Origin: Undibacterium umbellatum
Lineage (GTDB): Bacteria; Pseudomonadota; Gammaproteobacteria; Burkholderiales; Burkholderiaceae_D
Direction of reading: 5' to 3'
NCBI RefSeq assembly: GCF_014284125.1
Contig: NZ_JACOFX010000001.1
Coordinates: 248,001 to 312,000, forward strand
Length of the DNA stretch: 64,000 bases
Made by a program: the position numbers and the translations under genes. The notes below the pieces were generated by a model. That model was not told where the DNA came from. It searched no databases and was given only the letters and a program-made list of their open reading frames with translations. This document shows positions 1 through 9,047 of the stretch, in pieces; the first letter of the stretch is position 1, and every line of letters starts with the position of its first letter.

Positions 1-2444
1 GCATACGAGCCAACATACGCATCATCTTCCAGCGTGATTGCTCCCAAGATTAACTCGCCATGCTGTACCCTGGCATTTTCAAAATTGCTCGCATTACCTA
101 TACTGCAACGATCGCCTATGGACAACAAATCCGGCACACGCAAAGTCATGGAACCTATCACCACATCAGAGCCTATCTTTGCACCCAGGGCGCGCAACCA
201 CCAGGTGTATAAAGAAGAGCCACTCAGCATATAAGCAGGCGCCGCTTCCACTAGCCTGTCAACCAGCCACCATCGATAATATGTCCATCCCCATAAGGGA
301 TAACGCCCGGCTTTCAAACGTCCGGCAATCAGCCATTTCGCCATGATGGCGACCGCAAATTCGGCCAGGGTCAACAATAGGAAAACACCAACAGACAAGA
401 GCACTGCTCTTGCAATAGAATCATCAGGGTCACCTGTAAAGAAGTGGTAAGCAAAAAAAGGGGCCAACCATTGCACCATGCGCATGGCCACCAACCAAGG
501 TATGGCCACTGCCTGCCCCAGACCGCACAGCCAGCGCTTCCAACCTGGAGCAGCTACCCATTGTGACTTACTGATTGCCGTAGCGGCATCCTGGGTTTGT
601 CCGGTGGATTCAAGAACATCCACCATCTTTGTGATGATGCGATGTGCATAAATGTCACTTATCCTGAAATAGGCAAAGCGAGGGTGTTTGCGTAAAATCG
701 ACACCAACTTTGCCGCCATTAAAGAATGGCCACCCAGGTCTGTGAAAAAATCTGATGTCCGCTTTATTGCCTGTCCAGGAAACAGGCTGGCCAAAGCTTC
801 AAACAGCACAACCTCTGTTTCGGTTTGTGGAACATCAGAATCATTATTTGCCACCTGCTTGACCAACTCGATTTTTTTGAGCGCATTGCGGTCAATTTTG
901 CCTGAAGTTAGCCTCGGCATTTCAGCTAAGTATTCAAACCTGGCTGGCACCATATAAATCGGCAAGACCCGGCCCAGCTCTACACGCAAGACGGCGGCAT
1001 GCTGTGCAAAAGTGCTGGCATCAGAATCTGCAGGCAATTGATCCTTGACAATGAAAGCCACAATCTGATCAATCTCCTCATCCTTACGCAAAACAACAGC
1101 AACCGCACCCACGCCATTTTGTTTGGCTAGAACAGATTCAATTTCACCCAGCTCAACTCGGAAACCACGGATTTTTACCTGATCATCAGCTCGTCCCAGG
1201 CATTGCACACTGCCGTCGGGATTAAAACAAGCCAGATCACCAGTGCGATACAGCCTGGCCTCATGCGAATTCCTGGCCCAGGGATTAGGCAAGAATTTTT
1301 CAGCAGTCAGATCAGGTCGACCAAGATAGCCAAAAGCAACGCCGGGGCCGGAAATGCAAAGTTCGCCAGTTTCTCCTGCAGGCAAGAGGTGCAAACCGTT
1401 TTCAACATCGGACGCGATAACAAGCAAAGAATAATTCGGCAATGGCCTGCCTATATTGACAGCCTGACCTGCCTGTAATTGCGCCAAGCTGGCTGATACA
1501 CTGGCTTCTGTCGGCCCATAAGTATTGAACATCAGTCGTCCGGGACGCGACCAACGCTTGACCAGTACTTCAGGGCACATCTCACCACCCAGATTAATCA
1601 GGCGCAGGCTATCAACTTCATGGCTGAACAAAGCGAGCAAGGTGGGGACTGCATGCAAGACGCTGATGCGGTTTTCATTCAAAGCCAGCGGCAGGGCATC
1701 TGGATCAGCCGTAATTTCTTTCGGTGCCAGCCACAAAGTTGCACCTACCAGATAACTAATCCAGATCTCTTCAAACGACATATCAAATGCCAACGAAAAT
1801 CCCTGATACACACGATCATCATGTCGTATACCCAACACATGGTTTTCGCTCCGCAAAAAGTGGCAGATACTGGCTTGACTCACCAGTATGCCCTTGGGTT
1901 TTCCTGTAGAGCCAGAGGTATAGATCACATAAGCCGGGTCACTCGCTTTGACGGACTCCCGTCTTAGCATGAATTGCCCGGCGTTAATCAATACATCTTC
2001 TGCCAGCCATTTTGTGCAACTTAACTCAGTCAACTGAGACTCGAAAGTCTTGCAACTCAGCATACCAAAAGCATCTGCATCCTCAAGGCAAACCGCAATA
2101 CGGTCTATGGGAGTATCCGCATCGAATGGCAACCAGGCCGCACCAGTTTTGGCGATAGCAAGTTGCATGATCAATAAATGTATGCCACGCGGTAACCACA
2201 GGCCAATAATATGTCCAGGAAGGACACCGGCCGAAATCAAGGCAAAAGCAACGCGATCCGCGTCAACGTTTAACTGAGAGTAACTGACCGACTCGCCGCC
2301 AGAAATCAATGCAATTTTATCGGGAAACGAAAGCGCGCTAGCCTCAAACAAATCGGCAAGGACTTCCTCTCTCATAAATTCAATTCTATCCTCGCCATAC
2401 AAAATTTCTGGGTTTGTTACCGCAGTGCTGCTAAACGATTGCAT
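1..2444 (-). CDS. NRPS-like Pls/PosA-type protein, N-terminal part (runs off the left edge)
   Basis: A partial gene of at least 814 residues whose 3' end is outside the window. The N-terminal ~500 residues form an amino-acid adenylation domain: the A3 core TSGSTGKPKG is near residue 175 and the A5 core NTYGPTE near 305. A peptidyl-carrier domain follows, with the phosphopantetheine motif DLGGHSL near residue 574. After it come hydrophobic segments and the start of hexapeptide-type (left-handed beta-helix) sequence ending at position 1. Adenylation, carrier, membrane region and hexapeptide repeats is the layout of the Pls/PosA family linked to epsilon-polylysine-like polymer synthesis. It should activate an amino acid, load it on the carrier and join it at the inner membrane. 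The start is the ATG at 2444; no other member of a pathway is visible. Substrate unknown. Confidence 0.85.
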   Translation of the reverse strand, partial: MQSFSSTAVTNPEILYGEDRIEFMREEVLADLFEASALSFPDKIALISGGESVSYSQLNVDADRVAFALISAGVLPGHIIGLWLPRGIHLLIMQLAIAKTGAAWLPFDADTPIDRIAVCLEDADAFGMLSCKTFESQLTELSCTKWLAEDVLINAGQFMLRRESVKASDPAYVIYTSGSTGKPKGILVSQASICHFLRSENHVLGIRHDDRVYQGFSLAFDMSFEEIWISYLVGATLWLAPKEITADPDALPLALNENRISVLHAVPTLLALFSHEVDSLRLINLGGEMCPEVLVKRWSRPGRLMFNTYGPTEASVSASLAQLQAGQAVNIGRPLPNYSLLVIASDVENGLHLLPAGETGELCISGPGVAFGYLGRPDLTAEKFLPNPWARNSHEARLYRTGDLACFNPDGSVQCLGRADDQVKIRGFRVELGEIESVLAKQNGVGAVAVVLRKDEEIDQIVAFIVKDQLPADSDASTFAQHAAVLRVELGRVLPIYMVPARFEYLAEMPRLTSGKIDRNALKKIELVKQVANNDSDVPQTETEVVLFEALASLFPGQAIKRTSDFFTDLGGHSLMAAKLVSILRKHPRFAYFRISDIYAHRIITKMVDVLESTGQTQDAATAISKSQWVAAPGWKRWLCGLGQAVAIPWLVAMRMVQWLAPFFAYHFFTGDPDDSIARAVLLSVGVFLLLTLAEFAVAIMAKWLIAGRLKAGRYPLWGWTYYRWWLVDRLVEAAPAYMLSGSSLYTWWLRALGAKIGSDVVIGSMTLRVPDLLSIGDRCSIGNASNFENARVQHGELILGAITLEDDAYVGSY

Positions 2445-3159
2445 AAAAAATCTGTAGAAAAAAGGTCACATGACAACGCAACTTTATCAGGAAAGAAAGC
2501 TCGCCACTCTTTTCATAACTCCTTAGGGTTATAAATCGCCGCTTTAACCTTATCCTGTTGCTTTCGCACCTGTGCTTTTGCACTCTTCGGGGCAATTACT
2601 ATAAGGAAATGTCGACAATGAGGAAGGTGGCATTCGAAAAGTTAGCTACTGCCAGGAAATTGCTCGCTACGAAGATGCGAGAGATGGCGCAGGCATGCGA
2701 CTGGAACAGCCGACTTCAGCACGTTTTGCAATCATTTTAAGAACGCCCCTTACATTTCGCATAATTTATATTATGTTAAATGTCTTCTGAAAATGATGTT
2801 AAAATTCAGCAGCCTCTCTTTCGGAAAAAGACAGTTAGCAAGATCTTTCGCACATCTTTCAATCGTCTATTTGCGTATCTTTCACAAATTTCTTAATGTG
2901 ACATAGGTTGGATACAAAACTAGAACTGAGGAAGCGCCGCTCGTGAGGGACGCATCCGCCCAAAGATGCGCCTGTTCCAGTTATTTCCAGGCGCTGTGGC
3001 GCCATGGCTGAACTAAAAGCGGCCACCTGCCAGTACATCTATCGCATACAGTTCTGCGAAAAAAGTTACTTGCAGCCCTCGTTCTTGGACCGCGTCTGAA
3101 CCGGTACTGCATTGCTTCTTGTTTCTATTGCAGGCAACTAGCGGTGCGTCAATGTTTCG
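2445..3159. other. Intergenic region, 715 bp
   Basis: This gap holds the upstream region of the NRPS-like gene and the downstream region of the FAD oxidoreductase gene. The only coding candidate is the 40-codon frame at 2618-2740. A short AT-rich inverted repeat (CATAAT/ATTATG) lies near 2757-2772. No terminator with a strong stem and a T tract and no RNA gene were recognised. Confidence 0.4.
2618..2740 (+). CDS. Possible small basic protein, 40 aa
   Basis: An ATG at 2618 with an AAGGAA ribosome-binding sequence 9 nt upstream opens a 40-codon frame. The predicted product is basic and helical-looking (MRKVAFEKLATARKLL at its start). It lies alone on the plus strand, divergent from the NRPS-like gene. 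No family is recognised; it could be chance. The ribosome-binding site is the only support. Confidence 0.22.
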   Translation: MRKVAFEKLATARKLLATKMREMAQACDWNSRLQHVLQSF

Positions 3160-4968
3160 TTATGCAAAGCGCGTAAAGCCATCGGCGCTCCAGTCTTCGC
3201 TGCCAACGCCATGGTGGACACAAAACAGTCCTTCTGGATCGTATTTTGATTTGATAGCCCGCAATGTCGAATAGTTCTCTCCCCAATATTCCTTTTGCCA
3301 GGCGCTGTTAAAGTAGTTGCTCTCTGGAACATACGAACCTGAATTTGGGGCAATCTTGCGCAATTCAGCAGCAGCCAAATCGATGTCTCGGGCTACTCTG
3401 CGTGCGGCAGCCAGATCTACGGCCGTTCGCGGAAATCCCGGATAGGCTGGGGGCCTTTCTCCTTCGGCGATGATCACGAGCGTAAAGGCGTCGACGACCG
3501 CTGGATTTGTAGTGGTCTGTAGTACGGCAGCACGAACGTCAGATGGTGCGCCTGCCAAACCTTTTCCGATATGGAGTCGGACCATCTGGTGGCGGCTTGC
3601 AGCAAACAGTGCGTCTGCAAGAGACTGCTGCCTGTCCGCCTGCAGTAACGATGCGGGTAGCCAAAGCGAGTCGTAACCGTGCAAGAAAATACCGACCTCG
3701 CCCTGATCACTTTTCCCCCAACCATGATGTTTGGGGACGCCTTCACGGGTATCCCGCTCCATTGAAGAACTTTTGTCGAGGTCCCACCAGGCCCGCGCGT
3801 CCCAGGCCCATGCACCAAGCGGCGACAAAACGGCAAAATCATCAGGCGATGCTGTAACCCAATCGAAGAATGGCTGCCATATCGCGAGTACATGCTTAGG
3901 GTCCAGCCCCTGACTAATCATGCCGAGTTCCAAGACGTTGTCTGATTCGAGGTGAACATGCTCGCCCCAGTGCTGATTAAACAAAGTCTCATGATAGAAG
4001 GCAATGAAATGAGCGATAAGGCGCGTGAACGCTGCGCCTGATCGCGCTTTGATTTTTCCCCACGCGCCACCGAAAAACAGGGGCAGATCGTGGGTTCGCA
4101 ATGTGACTCTGGTGATCACTCCGAACGTGCCGCCGCCTCCACCTTTGAGCGCCCAAAACAGATCGGCATCGTTGAATTCGTTGACTATGCGCACCTGGCC
4201 ATCTGCGGTGACGATTTCGGCTTCAAGCAATCCCGCAGCTGCTGTGCCGAAACCCTTTGAAAATGAGTTAAAGCCACCACTTTGCACCAGTCCGGCGACA
4301 CCGACCGTCGTGCAGCTGCCGCCCTGAACGTAACGCCCACCTTCCGTCGTTACGGCTTGGTACAGGTCCATCCACATGGCACCAGCACCTGCACTGACGG
4401 CCGGAACGGGCGCGGCGTGGCCGGAGCCCCCTTGGACGACGAATGCATCGTGCAACGTGACCTTGTTCATCGCGCGCGTCCAGATCAGCAACGAGTCGGG
4501 CGCGTTTGACGTGCCCAAATAGCTGTGCCCGCCACCCTTGACAGCAAGGCGTAGCTTGTTCTTCCGTGCGAAGGTGATGCCGGCGGCTACGTCACTGGAA
4601 TCTCGCGCCTGAATGGCATACTCGCTCGGTCTCGGTGTCCACGCATCGAGCCATCCTGAATTTTCAGTTCCTGCTGGCTGGTCGCCTATCCAGTACGGAT
4701 TCCCGACATGCTTGAGCGCGTCGAGACAAGCTACGCCATCTGGTTCGGTCTGACATGCGTGAAACAAGGACTGGACTTTTATCAAACTGCCGCCGACATC
4801 GTTGTTCAACTTTGCCCATTTTGCAGCGTCTGGCCACGCAACATCAGTGGGCCGCACCCGCTGGTAAGGTAACTTTGCCGACAGGCTGGAACCAAATGAC
4901 AGCTTCAACGGCGGCAGAGTGGTTGCCGCAGCCATCGCTAACGAAGATAGGAAATTTCTTCTTTTCAT
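3160..4968 (-). CDS. Exported FAD-binding oxidoreductase, berberine-bridge-enzyme type
   Basis: A 602-residue flavoprotein that should oxidise an organic substrate (sugar, alcohol or alkaloid-like) with FAD and oxygen. The N terminus carries a Tat-like signal (KRRNFLSS followed by a hydrophobic stretch), implying export after cofactor loading. The FAD-binding domain (about residues 105-290) contains GGGHSYLG with His148 and GGSCTTVG with Cys219, the two positions that attach FAD covalently in bicovalent BBE-family enzymes. The C-terminal BBE signature is present (NYFNSAW then KSKYDPEGLF). Length is slightly above the usual 450-550 residues. The start is an ATG without a clear ribosome-binding site, chosen because the Tat motif begins directly there. 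It is flanked by gaps and looks monocistronic. Substrate cannot be inferred. Confidence 0.88.
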   Translation of the reverse strand: MKRRNFLSSLAMAAATTLPPLKLSFGSSLSAKLPYQRVRPTDVAWPDAAKWAKLNNDVGGSLIKVQSLFHACQTEPDGVACLDALKHVGNPYWIGDQPAGTENSGWLDAWTPRPSEYAIQARDSSDVAAGITFARKNKLRLAVKGGGHSYLGTSNAPDSLLIWTRAMNKVTLHDAFVVQGGSGHAAPVPAVSAGAGAMWMDLYQAVTTEGGRYVQGGSCTTVGVAGLVQSGGFNSFSKGFGTAAAGLLEAEIVTADGQVRIVNEFNDADLFWALKGGGGGTFGVITRVTLRTHDLPLFFGGAWGKIKARSGAAFTRLIAHFIAFYHETLFNQHWGEHVHLESDNVLELGMISQGLDPKHVLAIWQPFFDWVTASPDDFAVLSPLGAWAWDARAWWDLDKSSSMERDTREGVPKHHGWGKSDQGEVGIFLHGYDSLWLPASLLQADRQQSLADALFAASRHQMVRLHIGKGLAGAPSDVRAAVLQTTTNPAVVDAFTLVIIAEGERPPAYPGFPRTAVDLAAARRVARDIDLAAAELRKIAPNSGSYVPESNYFNSAWQKEYWGENYSTLRAIKSKYDPEGLFCVHHGVGSEDWSADGFTRFA

Positions 4969-5428
4969 GGGAAAGATTCAAATAACGAATGCTGGCAAAG
5001 ATACTAAATTTTCTCCTTCCCCTAAAGACAATTGTGGCGAACCGGGCGCTGTGTGGGGCGAACCGGAATGATGTGCTCCCTAGCAGTGGAAACGCAGCAT
5101 ACGATCTGCGATACGTCCGGCGGCGGTCAGATGCAGATAATGCTGATTCGCGACGATGGGATGCAAGTCGCATTATAATTTCTGCAATTGCATGACAAGC
5201 AAAATTTCTAATTTTGTATTTTCACTACTTTTCAAGTGCAGGAATGCCAGCAAGAACGACAGACTTGAGATCCGAGGGAAAAGCAGAGCCCTCTTTCTTG
5301 GCTGAAGCAGCGATCAACGGCTTGATAGCGGTTCCCGAAGACTAATGTTAACAAACGGCAAAGAATCACGATAAAAAATGGGCCGCAAATTTCGGCCCAT
5401 TTCAATGTACAGTGACTAATACTAAAAC
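4969..5428. other. Intergenic region, 460 bp
   Basis: It contains the upstream region of the FAD oxidoreductase and the terminator of the S46 peptidase gene at 5373-5402. Open frames here only overlap the oxidoreductase start antisense and resemble no protein. Nothing else is recognised. Confidence 0.4.
5373..5402 (-). terminator. Rho-independent terminator of the S46 peptidase gene
   Basis: Perfect 10-bp inverted repeat: AAATGGGCCG at 5376-5385 and its complement at 5393-5402, with a 7-nt loop. Read on the minus strand the GC-rich stem is followed by a run of T. It lies 26 bp after the peptidase stop codon. Confidence 0.85.
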
Positions 5429-7594
5429 TTACTCAGCACCCATTTCCTTGATCAGGCGATCTGCCTTGTCAACATGCTTCATTTGCCACAGCATATAGCG
5501 CAGGTCAACCTGAATGGAGCGTGTATTGGCCTTGTTGTAATCCCAATCAGAGATAATGGAATCCAGCGTGCCATCAAAAGCCAATCCTATGAATTCACCC
5601 TTGGCATTCAATGCTGCCGAACCAGAATTGCCGCCCGTGATATCCATTGTCGCCAGATAGTTCACAGGTACAGTCTTGAGTTGCGGATCTACATATTTCC
5701 CAAAGTCCTTCGCCTTGATTGCCGCCAATTGCGCTGCAGGGGCATTGAAATCGCCTTTGCCAGTTGCCTTGGGTGGAATGCCGTTGATGGTTGTAAAGGC
5801 ATTCCAGGCCAAGCCGTCGGCCGTACCATGGTCACGACCAGTAACCTTGCCGAAGGTGACGCGCAATGTGCTGTTGGCATCTGGATAGACAGCCTGACCT
5901 TTGCTTTTCATGAAGGCAATTTTTGCCTTCATGTAGCTGCCATAAGCTTGCTGGATTTTACCTGCCAGCTCCTCATCGTCCGCTTCACGCTTCAGGCTAC
6001 CCTCATACATCGCGACCGCTGCTTTGATAAAACTGTCATTACTGGCTTTGAAGTCTTCCGGCTTAGCATTCAGCCATGTAGTGCGCACCGCTTTATCACC
6101 GAGTTTGCTGCCAGCATACAACGTGTCGAGCAGAGATTTCAATTCTGCTTCTAGCATGCCATCCTTGATGCCAATAGCAGCATCAAAATTGGCATTGCGT
6201 TCAGCTTTCGGCTGTGCAGCATATTTGCTAAGACTGTACAAGACCAGAGCTTTGTCGACTTGTTCATCGTAGCTGCGCTCTACCGCGTCGATGCCTGCCT
6301 TGAAGCGTGGCAAGTCACGTATCTGGAAACCAGCCTTGCGCTCTGCATCAGCTTTTGTAGATTCATTTGCCAGACGATATAAGCTACGTGCTGTCCCCAG
6401 GAAGCGTGGTGAAGAATTTGCCAGGTAGAAGTCGCGTTTGCCAAGGGCGTCGCGTTCGGCGATCAACTTCTCAACTTGCTCAATATCAGAAGCAAACTCT
6501 TTATTGCGCCCAGGATTGCTGTTGATCCAGGCTTTCAGTTCATCATGCTCTTTGGTTTTGCGTGCCAGGAAGTCGCTTCCAGCATAACTATCCAGCATAC
6601 CCTGCCGATTTTTATAGTAATTGTTGATGCCGGCAACCATGCCCGCATATTTGAGTTTAGCATCAGGATTATCCTTGGTCTCTTTTGCGATAATAGCCAG
6701 CATATCGCCAGAGTTTTTCACAAAAGCCGGATAGTTCCAATCAAAAGTATATGCAACTTCTGATGGCAAACGATGGCGATTGGTGCGGCCTGGGTATCCC
6801 AGCACCATGATGAAATCGCCATCCTTCAAATTATCCTTGGCCATTTTCAAATGATGCTTAGGCACATAAGGCACATTGTCTTTGCTAAATTCGGCAGATT
6901 TGCCATCTTTGCTGACATATGCGCGGTAAAAGCCATAGTCGCCTGTGTGACGTGGCCACATCCAGTTATCGGTGTCGCCACCAAACTTGCCCACGCCTTC
7001 AGGTGGCGCATGGACCAGACGTACGTCCTTGATTTCCAATTGCTTGATCAGGTAAAACTCCAAGCCACCATAATAAGGATAAACATTGCAGCGATGGCCG
7101 ACATCTTTTTCGCACTCGGCAACGATGGCCTTGGACGCCTTTTCTATCGCATCTACGCGGCTCTTACCATTTAGTCTGGCCGTATTCTTGTCAATAATTT
7201 TGTCGCTGACATTAAGCACGTCTTTGGTGACCATAATGCGCGAACCAGGAGAAGCAGGTAACTCCTCTCCCAGGCTATTCGCCAGAAACCCATTGGCCAG
7301 CAAGTTGCGTTCTGGCTTTGAATTGTGGGCAACACTATTGTAGACGCAGTGGTGATTGGTAGCGACCAAACCTTGTGGCGAGACAAAAGAAGCTGAACAA
7401 CCGCCCAGACTAACGATGGCTCCCATAGGGAATTCAGTCAACTTGGTCAAATTTGCAGGGTCCAGTTTCAGGCCAGCAGCTTTAAGTTGCTTGGCAACTT
7501 GTGGCAATTGCTGTGGCATCCACATGCCTTCATCTGCGCTAGCTAACTGGCAAAGGCTCATGACCGCCAGCGTGGTAAATGTTTTTTTCATCAT
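5429..7594 (-). CDS. S46-family dipeptidyl peptidase (DPP7/DPP11 type), exported
   Basis: A 721-residue serine exopeptidase expected to release dipeptides from peptide N termini in the periplasm. A cleavable signal peptide is visible (MMKKTFTTLAVMSLCQLASA). The triad is present: His in TNHHCVY near residue 84, Asp in GGDTDNWMWPRHTGD near 205, and Ser in ITGGNSGSA near 655. Length matches the family (700-720). Two adjacent ATG codons can serve as start. The gene stands alone with its own terminator. The P1 preference (hydrophobic versus acidic) depends on one residue after the nucleophile that I cannot align by eye, so the subtype is left open. Confidence 0.92.
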   Translation of the reverse strand: MMKKTFTTLAVMSLCQLASADEGMWMPQQLPQVAKQLKAAGLKLDPANLTKLTEFPMGAIVSLGGCSASFVSPQGLVATNHHCVYNSVAHNSKPERNLLANGFLANSLGEELPASPGSRIMVTKDVLNVSDKIIDKNTARLNGKSRVDAIEKASKAIVAECEKDVGHRCNVYPYYGGLEFYLIKQLEIKDVRLVHAPPEGVGKFGGDTDNWMWPRHTGDYGFYRAYVSKDGKSAEFSKDNVPYVPKHHLKMAKDNLKDGDFIMVLGYPGRTNRHRLPSEVAYTFDWNYPAFVKNSGDMLAIIAKETKDNPDAKLKYAGMVAGINNYYKNRQGMLDSYAGSDFLARKTKEHDELKAWINSNPGRNKEFASDIEQVEKLIAERDALGKRDFYLANSSPRFLGTARSLYRLANESTKADAERKAGFQIRDLPRFKAGIDAVERSYDEQVDKALVLYSLSKYAAQPKAERNANFDAAIGIKDGMLEAELKSLLDTLYAGSKLGDKAVRTTWLNAKPEDFKASNDSFIKAAVAMYEGSLKREADDEELAGKIQQAYGSYMKAKIAFMKSKGQAVYPDANSTLRVTFGKVTGRDHGTADGLAWNAFTTINGIPPKATGKGDFNAPAAQLAAIKAKDFGKYVDPQLKTVPVNYLATMDITGGNSGSAALNAKGEFIGLAFDGTLDSIISDWDYNKANTRSIQVDLRYMLWQMKHVDKADRLIKEMGAE

Positions 7595-7776
7595 GTTGTT
7601 ATAAAAAGATGTGAAAATTATGGGTGATTTCCCTCGGCACGCTTATAAGGCAAGCCTGAAGCGCGGCTAGTTTAGTCTGAAAATCTAAAGGAAAGTTCAG
7701 TATTTTATGCAATTTTCTGCCATCTGCAGAATTTTGAGGCCAGCTCGTCTAGACATTTTTGACTTTCACACTGAAA

Positions 7777-8886
7777 CTAGTCAGCATTTTCATTCTCAGA
7801 CACAGCTGCAGTTGTAGGTTTGATTTGCAGTTCCAATTGTTTTTCTGCCTGCCTCGCGGCACGTTCCGCAACCAGCTCCGCATGTAGTGAAATAATCTTG
7901 TCTGCGGCGATATGCAGCTGCTTCTGGACTTCTTCCCTCTCAGTTTTGATAGAAGATAGATGACTTTGCAATATTTCTAGACGCCCTCTTTCTGAACTCA
8001 ACTCCTTAAGCATGAAGTCCCGGCTCTCGTTAAGTGCAGACAAATTGCCTTGCAGGCTGCCTATTTCTTGCCGCAAACTGCCAATATCATCATGCTTGAT
8101 GAGCAATTCTTTTTGGTGATTTTTAATCAGTTCTGCCATCAAGCTTCGCGCCTGATCCAGTTCTTTTTGCAGCTTACCTGACTGCTGTCGCTCTCTGTCA
8201 ATCTCCATTAATGCGCGCTTTTCTGAGGCATTAAATCTTTCCTCCGTCATCTGGGATACCTGCCGCTGTTTTTCCAACTCCAAAGTGAATTCGAGACTGC
8301 GTTCTTTTAGCTGAGATTGACAATTGATTATTTCCGCTTTTCCTGCGTCTAACTGTGAGGCAAGTCCCTCATTCTTTGTTTGCAGCGCAGTGATGCGATG
8401 CTCCAGATCCTGAATGATCGCTTCAGTCGACTTCAACTTAAGCAAATTAGCTTCCATTGCTTTATTTGCAGCCTGCTCCGACATTTCTGCGGCTTCTTTT
8501 GCGGCCTTAGCTTCAACAAGTTGCTCAGCAACTTCTGAGCGGTAAGTCGTCAGCGATTCCTGTGCCTGCCCCATTGCTGTCATCCAAAGGCTAACAGCCA
8601 TTTCTGCAGTTGCCTGCTTCAAAGCCTCAGGCAAATCCGGGTGCTCTATCCTGACCCGGCTTTTTTCACGCAAGACTTCCCAAAAGCGATTCAAAGCCTC
8701 CGCCGGTGCCGACATGCTGCCTTTTCGCACCAATTGATAGAGTTTGTTAGCCGTTGGCGTGACGCCATAGCGAAAGAACATGGCTATGCATACTTCCCTA
8801 TACAGATCTTGAGTTTGCGGGAATTGCTCGCGCAGCGTCTCAATATCAGCCAAAAGCATACGTTCATTTTGTGCGGGCGTATCCAT
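7777..8886 (-). CDS. KfrA-like DNA-binding protein with long coiled coil
   Basis: The 369-residue product has an N-terminal globular region of about 120 residues resembling the KfrA_N DNA-binding domain (it contains YGVTPTANKLYQLVRKGSM). A long Glu/Gln/Lys/Ala-rich coiled coil fills about residues 110-355. KfrA of plasmid RK2 is an autoregulated DNA-binding coiled-coil protein. Here the gene is chromosomal and divergent from a tyrosine recombinase, with an operator-like inverted repeat between them, so it may repress the recombinase, itself or both. The ATG at 8886 has AAAGGA 6 nt upstream. The fold is clear from the sequence; the regulatory role is inferred. Confidence 0.8.
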   Translation of the reverse strand: MDTPAQNERMLLADIETLREQFPQTQDLYREVCIAMFFRYGVTPTANKLYQLVRKGSMSAPAEALNRFWEVLREKSRVRIEHPDLPEALKQATAEMAVSLWMTAMGQAQESLTTYRSEVAEQLVEAKAAKEAAEMSEQAANKAMEANLLKLKSTEAIIQDLEHRITALQTKNEGLASQLDAGKAEIINCQSQLKERSLEFTLELEKQRQVSQMTEERFNASEKRALMEIDRERQQSGKLQKELDQARSLMAELIKNHQKELLIKHDDIGSLRQEIGSLQGNLSALNESRDFMLKELSSERGRLEILQSHLSSIKTEREEVQKQLHIAADKIISLHAELVAERAARQAEKQLELQIKPTTAAVSENENAD

Positions 8887-8957
8887 AGCATCCTTTCATT
8901 ATTTTAGTTAATAATACTACGTATTACGTAAAATATACAACGTCAATTAAAATACAT

Positions 8958-8987
8958 GTGACATTACTTTTATAATGTCACTATAAT
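8958..8987 (+). promoter_or_regulatory. Recombinase promoter overlapped by a 9-bp inverted repeat (candidate operator)
   Basis: GTGACATTA at 8958-8966 and TAATGTCAC at 8973-8981 are perfect complements around a 6-nt spacer. The same DNA reads as a plus-strand promoter: -35 GTGACA (8958-8963), 18-nt spacer, -10 TATAAT (8982-8987). A protein bound to the repeat would cover the promoter of the tyrosine recombinase at 9048. The KfrA-like neighbour is the obvious candidate. Confidence 0.6.
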
Positions 8988-9047
8988 TTGATTGGTAGTC
9001 AGAAATGCAGATTTTCAAACACTCACGATCCTCTTTCACTAAATTAA

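Noticed and set aside
4844..5173. Minus-strand 109-codon frame upstream of the FAD oxidoreductase
   Set aside because: It overlaps the oxidoreductase start in another frame, has Arg/Ser-rich composition without a ribosome-binding site, and resembles no protein.
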